DNA from: Gnetum montanum
Lineage: Eukaryota; Streptophyta; Gnetopsida; Gnetales; Gnetaceae
Length of the DNA stretch: 64,000 nucleotides
Reading direction: 5' to 3'
Assembly: GCA_015680685.1 (NCBI GenBank)
Contig: MNCI01010443.1
Span: 215,992-279,991 of the forward strand
Under the pieces are notes generated by a model. That model searched no databases. It saw only the letters and a program-made list of their open reading frames with translations, and was not told the origin of the DNA. A program made the translations under genes and the position numbers. Shown here in pieces: positions 59,201-64,000 of this stretch; position 1 is the first letter of the stretch; each line of letters begins with the position of its first letter.

Positions 59201-59800
59201 ATACCCAATTGGCGTAATTGACAGGCCGAATGAAAACAGCCTGATAAAGCTTGGTGATCTCATTGCAAACTACCAATGCCGCCTCAGGTTTAACCTTTTG
59301 TGTTTTTTGCTTCACTGGCCTCAATTTTGGATCAAGGATAATATTATGCTGGACGATTCGAGGGTCCAATCCAGGCATGTCCGTGTATGACCAAGCGAAT
59401 GCCTTTATGTTGTCCCTAAGCACATCCTCTATGTCTTTGGCTAGTTGAGGTTGCAATAATGTACTTAGTTTTAATATTTTAATTTCTCCATCGGGCATGG
59501 CGATGGGGGTGTCGGTTAATGAGTCTTCGATGATGTTTTCAGCTTCTATGTCAAGGGGCTTTGTCATACCTTTGTAGTTATCTATCGTTTGTTGTGTTGA
59601 GGCTATGACTGCTTCGTTTGTTGATAAACTTAAGTGGATGAGATTTATGTCGATGTCCCTTGCAATCTTTCCATGCGGCCCATCGATGATTAATGGTGCG
59701 GATAAATGCTAATAATCCATCGGGCTTACTCCTGCCAATGAACAGAGAGCAAAATGATCTAATAGGTATTATTCCATGTTTTCTGGCAGCGTAAGTCGTG
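56240..59800 (-). pseudogene. Tat-like Ty3/gypsy pol, copy B2 (best preserved RT)
   Basis: A 375-codon open RT frame (59567-58440) holds 'FAWSYTDMPGLDPRIV', 'LCIDFRDLN', 'LLSFMDGFLGYNQIRI', 'TPWGTFCYTMMPF', an intact catalytic 'LNDYVDDIVVKSK', 'RLNPKKCVF' and 'LRGLQGRLQFI'. The native RNase H part is broken around 58300; its end and linker ('EFDLHYIAQSLVKGQAIANQ') open at 58142. The second RNase H (57950-57402) has 'AEYEGLFRGLIAAL' and 'ITDALATLAL'. Integrase (57365-56469, split): 'HDGLCEGH', 'CSTCQRH', 'GLDLIGPITP', 'FVLKNIVTCF', then 'LVYALWAYRMTHQTSIGK'. Gag and protease are not found between it and the array at 59830. Divergent from accessory gene B2. Confidence 0.9.
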
Positions 59801-59829
59801 TGTACATGCATGGTCGTGGTTTACCGTCA

Positions 59830-59975
59830 CACCGAGATGCATGGTAGTTTAAGGCCTTACCGAGCCATGGGTGGCAGTTTAAGGCTATACCAGGCCGTAG
59901 GGGGTTTGTATGTGGCAGTTTAAGGCCTTACTAGGCCTTCATGGCAGTTTAAGGCCATACCGGGCCGAACGTTTA
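59830..59975. repeat. Array with core GGCAGTTTAAGGCCTTACC (right unit)
   Basis: Four or five copies of the unit also found at 49305-49480, between the pol start and the accessory-gene promoter. Some copies read GGCTATACC or GGCCATACC. Confidence 0.82.
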
Positions 59976-60185
59976 TCGTAAAATTTGCACAAGAGAGTCT
60001 GAGCCAAAATGTTTGGTGTGGACTTCTGAAGTTGGTTTATAAGGGAATCAGGATGTGGTAGTATTTATTTTGTTATATATATATATATATTATTTTTGAA
60101 TTTCTGAACAAATTTTGATTAAAATGAGTAAAAAATCCAAAAAGAGACAAATCGTAAGGCGGCGACGGCGGTAGCGGCAGAGCGC

Positions 60186-60193
60186 TATATAAA
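60186..60193 (+). promoter_or_regulatory. TATA box of accessory gene, copy B2
   Basis: TATATAAA in GCGCTATATAAAGGGCAGGGG, conserved with 49695-49702 although the surrounding leader repeats have diverged. Preceded by a (TA)n run at 60075-60092. AAACCCTAA/AAACCCTAG telo-box-like words follow at about 60315-60350. Confidence 0.65.
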
Positions 60194-60445
60194 GGGCAGG
60201 GGTGTCATTTGCAAAAATTACGGATTTGAGGTGAGCGTAGACACCAAGTGTAAGCATAAGCGTAGATGACCTAGCGTAAGCATAAACCACTAAACCCTGG
60301 CGTAAGCGTAAGCGACCAAACCCTAAGCATAAGCATAAACGGCCAAACCCTAGCATAAACGCAGAGCGTAGAGGTTGAAGTGTTAGTGTAGACATCTCAA
60401 CTCAGCGTGAGCATAGAGACTTTGGCATAGAGGCTCAGCGTAGGC

Positions 60446-63400
60446 ATCAGCAATTTAGAACTTCAGTGTAAACCTGTCAATCCTAGCGTAGAGGATGCCG
60501 AGATGGGCAAAGGCAAGGAAGTGGAAGGCCAGGGGAGGAAGGGACCTGACCTGACCTTCACAGAGGAGAGCGAGGCCATGCTACAGTGTCTGCCTAGGCT
60601 GAGGGTTCCATCGTGGCCTGGATCGTCACACAAGTAGGCTCTGATACTACCTCTGTTAGTTATTTTCATCAATGTATGTTTCGTAGCGTAGACAGTCTCG
60701 GTAGTGTAGAGGGCTTAAGCGGATATGCCCGGCGTAGAGAGTTAGCGTAGAGGATTTTGGCATATATGCCCGGCGTGGACAGATAGCGTAGAGGGTTTCT
60801 ATATGCTGAGCATATACTGTACATAGCCTAAGTTGTCTGTAGCGTAATCTGTTTTGTCGATGCATAGCGTAAATGATTTTACCAGCATGAAGTGTAGATA
60901 ATTTTATTAGTATGAAGCGTAGACGATTTTCACAGCGTAAATGCTGACTATTTACATAGTGTTCAGCGTAAATTGTTTACACAGTGTTCAGCATAAACTG
61001 TTTACACGGCATTCAACGTAGACTATTTACATTGCGTTTAGCGTAGACTGTTTACACAGCGTATAGCATAAACTGTTTACACAATTCAGCGTAAACTGTT
61101 TACATAGCGTATATGCTAAAGGCTTTTATGGCGTATATGCTAAGAATTTTCACAGCGTATACGCTGCGCATGAACAGTCTGTTCTTTTTCAGGCGGTATA
61201 TAGCGTAGACTTGTTTTCATGGCGAGAACTGTTTTCATAGCGTAAACTAGTTTTACAGTGTATATGCCAACTACGGATAAGTGCGAACACCTTATTAGTA
61301 ATGTATACGCCGAGTTAAGTAGCGTATATGCTGAGCGTAAACAATTTTGACAGCATATACGCCCAGCGTAAATAGTTTTGACAGCGTATACGCCTAGCGT
61401 AAATAGTTAGTAATTTTTCTAAGTGTCAGCCTACGATGTGAAATTTTGTTCTTCAGCCCATTTTCATGCATGGCTAATTTATCGTGGCATTTTGATTGAT
61501 TGCAGGGACACTGAACCTTTTCTCCTAGTAGTTGAGCTAGTGAGGGTACTGACGTGGTTTGGCCCCATTGAGGCCGATGAACCCACCCCTGATTTGACTA
61601 TTGACGATAATGGGGTATGGTTCTTGGAAGGGGCATGTGAATTCCTCACCCTTCTCTTGGACAGATTCAAGGTGGTTGTCTGGTCACACCTAAGCGAATA
61701 AGTAGCATGGAGCGTGATTGAGGCCATGTTGCCGAGAGCCTTGGAGGGTGTCGCGGTGTTCATGGAAGACATTGATGAGGGGCCGCTTATAATCGAGGGT
61801 AGTCCCTCTGGTGGGCCTAAATCTACTGACCCGTTAATGCGCATGTGGGCCCAATTGTCGCGAGGGCATGGTTACCTGAACAACACTCTATTTTTAGCTG
61901 CGCACGCACACACGTTGTTCCAGAACCCTCTTGACATAGTGTACCGAGTGGATAGGTAGGACTGTTTAAGCTTGTTGTTTCTTTTCGCTGTTTGACATTT
62001 GCTTTTGTTTTGACATCCATTCTTTTGTAGGTCTCAAGTCAACCCAAATGGAACATGCGTTGAGGATGATGGGCTTGCTCTAGCTCGTACTGCTCTAGAG
62101 ACCTTTATGGTGGGTCCCACCCTTCATGGAGCTATATTAGCTCAAACAAAGGATGATATCATCCATTTTTACAAATGATTCTCTAGAGCGTTCACATAAT
62201 GCAAAGCTCGAGGGTGGTTGCATGAAGATTGGTCGCATAAGAGGCCAATTTTTCCTTGTGACTCTGACTTGGGTAGCACCTCTAAGTCCACTACTGAAGG
62301 TAAGTGACAATATTTTCTAAGTGTGTTAACATGTTTGTTCAACTACCTGGGGTTATACTGATATGATGATTTTGAATTATATTTACAGTTGACATCCCTC
62401 TTGGCGGGGACCCTGTTACAATAGGGCAAACTAAGACTACCTTGTCAATGAAGTTCGGGGAGGTCAGTAAGGCTCAAAAATGGTTACGTACCCATGCCCC
62501 GCCATCCATCGCCTATTGTTTAAATGACACCAGCCTTATGGAGCTCTTTACAACCCCGAGCCCTGATGTGTTGATAGCGGAAATGATCGGGATCATGGAT
62601 TCCTTTGACATGTCTATCTCTTACTACAGCACTCGGATTAAGGGTGTTAAGATAGTTTTCCATATGTTGCCTAAATTCTTTTCAAACCTATTTGATGTAC
62701 CGGTAGATGGTATAAGTGTATCTTTGGATAGGGCTCATAAAGAGCTTCATACAATTCGTGAATTAGAGGACTGGTTAGGTGTTACCAAGGGTGCCAAGGG
62801 ATTCCCTATGTAGGGGAAGTCAAAGGTTGAGGAGGTGAATGAATTATATCCTCTGTTTAGGGCACGGGTATTCCCTAAATCCCTTTCCTAGGTGCGGAGC
62901 CTTGGTGTCGAGGCTGTGCATATTATGCAAACCATCTTAGAAACCGGAATGCGTTATAACTGGGCCTAATTTTTGTTGTTGGACCTGCATAAGGAGATAG
63001 TGCGATTGCGCTCAAATGTCGAGGTGCAGTCCCACTTTACCTTTGCCTTCTTTGCCAATTATCTTCATCACTTAGCCAAATTTCTAGTGGTTTGTCCAAA
63101 CAATAAGTATGTTCTATGGGATCAAGGTCAATTATCCCACCTGTGGATCAACCATTTGTTTGAAATAGCCAAGTCCCAGGATGCACCTGAGGGAATTGAT
63201 GAATTCATATCTATCACGACAGGGGGATCATCTGGTACCTCAATCCACACATGTGATAGTGTGGGGTTAGAACTAGACGATGTGCCTTATACTACGAAAA
63301 GAGCAGAACGGGTCATCCAAGAAACCATTGGCAAGGCCAAGTCGAAGCTGACAAAGCATGAACATTCAACCAAGGAGGTCTCAAATGTGGATGAGCCACA

Positions 63401-64000
63401 GGTTAGGTGCATACGGTTCAAGATGCTTGCCCGAGGTAAGTAAACTTAGTACACCTATTGCTTTATGGTTTTTGTCCTATTCATAATTTTTACTTTGACC
63501 ACTTACATGCCACTGATACCTTCAGACTTGACTCGAGAAGTGAGGAGGCAAGAATTAGAAACTATCATTGAAGAGGAGGAAGCTTCAACAGAGTTAGTGA
63601 CCGATGAGGAGGAGGCCGGCAAGGATCAGGCGGAAAAAATGAAGGAGTTACAGGAAGACACCATGGAGACCGAACTGGTGGATGACCAGAGTGGTGTCGA
63701 TGAAATGTTCAGTAGCTTCCTTAAGGGAAGGTTGGACCTTGGTGACCCTCCAAACCCAGAAGGGGACAGGGAACACGGTATGTTTTCTTTTATTTTATTG
63801 TGTTGCTTTGTGAGTTGTTGTTTCCATGGTATTTTATTTTTATTTTTTCATCGCTTCTAGACGAAGGTAGTAAAACCAAAACAATGAAACTGGACGTGTC
63901 CATGAAAATGGTTCCCCCTGAAGGGACCGCAGAGGTTAGTCCATCTCGCACTCATGGGCCATTTACTTGGACAGAGATGCCAAGTAAAATGGATTTTGTG
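60446..64000 (+). pseudogene. Unrecognised multi-exon accessory gene, copy B2 (runs off window)
   Basis: Exons: about 60446-60633, 61506-61955, 62031-62299, 62389-63435, 63526-63777, and 63867 to the window end. Exon 2 is 450 nt as in B1, and phases agree. The start codon of B1 is ATC here; the next in-frame ATG is 60503. The exon 1 donor is weak (CAA|GTAGGC), the others are normal. Exon 4 opens for 123 codons from 62442 with 'SPDVLIAEMIGIMDSFDMSI' and 'KELHTIRELEDWLGVTKGAK'. A later stretch (62973-63443) reads 'LLDLHKEIVRLRSNVEVQSH' and 'DAPEGIDEFISITTGGSSG'. Stops: 61699 (CAA to TAA), several in exon 3, 62811 and 62887 (both shared with B1), and about 62968. Exon 5 is acidic. Divergent from pol B2. 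Not recognised. Confidence 0.82.
60680..61405. repeat. Intron 1 array of AGCGTAAAC/GCGTATACGC words (copy B2)
   Basis: Repeats like 'CAGCGTAAACTGTTTACACA' and 'GCGTATACGCCCAGCGTAAA' fill the intron up to about 100 bp before its acceptor (TGATTGCAG, 61505). It is longer than the B1 intron by more than 100 bp, which accounts for most of the difference in unit length. Confidence 0.85.

Larger units (their letters stand above)
43030..64000. repeat. Tandem array of 10.3-10.6 kb units (pol + accessory gene + LTR-like block)
   Basis: Landmarks repeat in the same order. Accessory-gene stop: 43240 and 53580. Minus-strand TATA: 43634 and 53972. 'TTGTACGAACACCTCTGAG': 45091 and 55464. Plus-strand TATA: 49695 and 60186. 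Exon 2 start: 50888 and 61506. Exon 6 start: 53243 and 63867. The shift is 10.34-10.62 kb. The left end lies inside the last exon of the gene (about 43030), and the right end of the window falls in the same exon. The units differ at many sites, so the duplication is not recent. A multimer formed by LTR-LTR recombination is one explanation. Confidence 0.88.

Overview
This window looks like nuclear DNA from a land plant with a large, repeat-dominated genome. Nearly everything recognisable is plant-type retroelement sequence: Athila-like and Tat-like Ty3/gypsy pol genes, kilobase LTRs with TATA boxes, a solo LTR with its 5-bp target duplication, an RTE-clade LINE and tRNA-like SINE traces. There are no bacterial or organellar genes and no intact host gene. 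The species, or even gymnosperm versus fern versus angiosperm, cannot be told from this sequence.

Layout. 1-2.25 kb: part of a long minus-strand LTR (type L2) with palindromic repeats. 3.4-10.2 kb: a decayed Athila-like element on the minus strand (integrase, RT/RNase H, protease, gag, primer-binding site, 908-bp LTR of type A). 10.37-15.54 kb: plus-strand remnants of an unrecognised multi-exon gene, split by another LTR-like insertion, followed by a type-A LTR (15.79-16.67 kb). 16.7-22.6 kb: no gene recognised; contains a foldback and short tandem duplications. 22.67-23.36 kb: type-A solo LTR. 23.7-24.7 kb: RTE LINE fragment. 24.9-26.1 kb: SINE-like and LINE-tail traces. 26.8-30.5 kb: a minus-strand copy of the same unrecognised multi-exon gene, lying head-to-head with a plus-strand Tat-like pol (32.7-36.1 kb). 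36.1-39.2 kb: three different tandem arrays. 39.3-42.9 kb: two L2-type LTRs around a gag-protease fragment. 43.0-64.0 kb: a tandem array with a 10.3-10.6 kb period. Each unit holds a minus-strand Tat-like pol, a plus-strand copy of the multi-exon gene, and a long LTR-like block.

Main result. One protein-coding gene family that I do not recognise occurs in three independent settings: 10.4 kb (+), 30.5-26.8 kb (-), and the 43-64 kb array (+; two near-complete copies and one tail). Splice sites fall at matching positions in all three, and each copy is antisense to, and divergent from, the neighbouring gypsy pol. In the array a TATA box on the gene's strand is conserved in both units. This fits a host-like gene captured in antisense by a retroelement, where introns on the opposite strand survive retrotransposition. 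The first introns and the LTRs are filled with family-specific arrays built on the word AGCGTA/TACGCT, often as perfect palindromes such as GCGTATACGC. All copies are now damaged. Many stops look like C-to-T deamination of CAG, CAA, CGA or TGG, as expected for methylated repeats.

All calls were made by reading translations and motifs by eye. LTR ends of the Tat-like units are not resolved.
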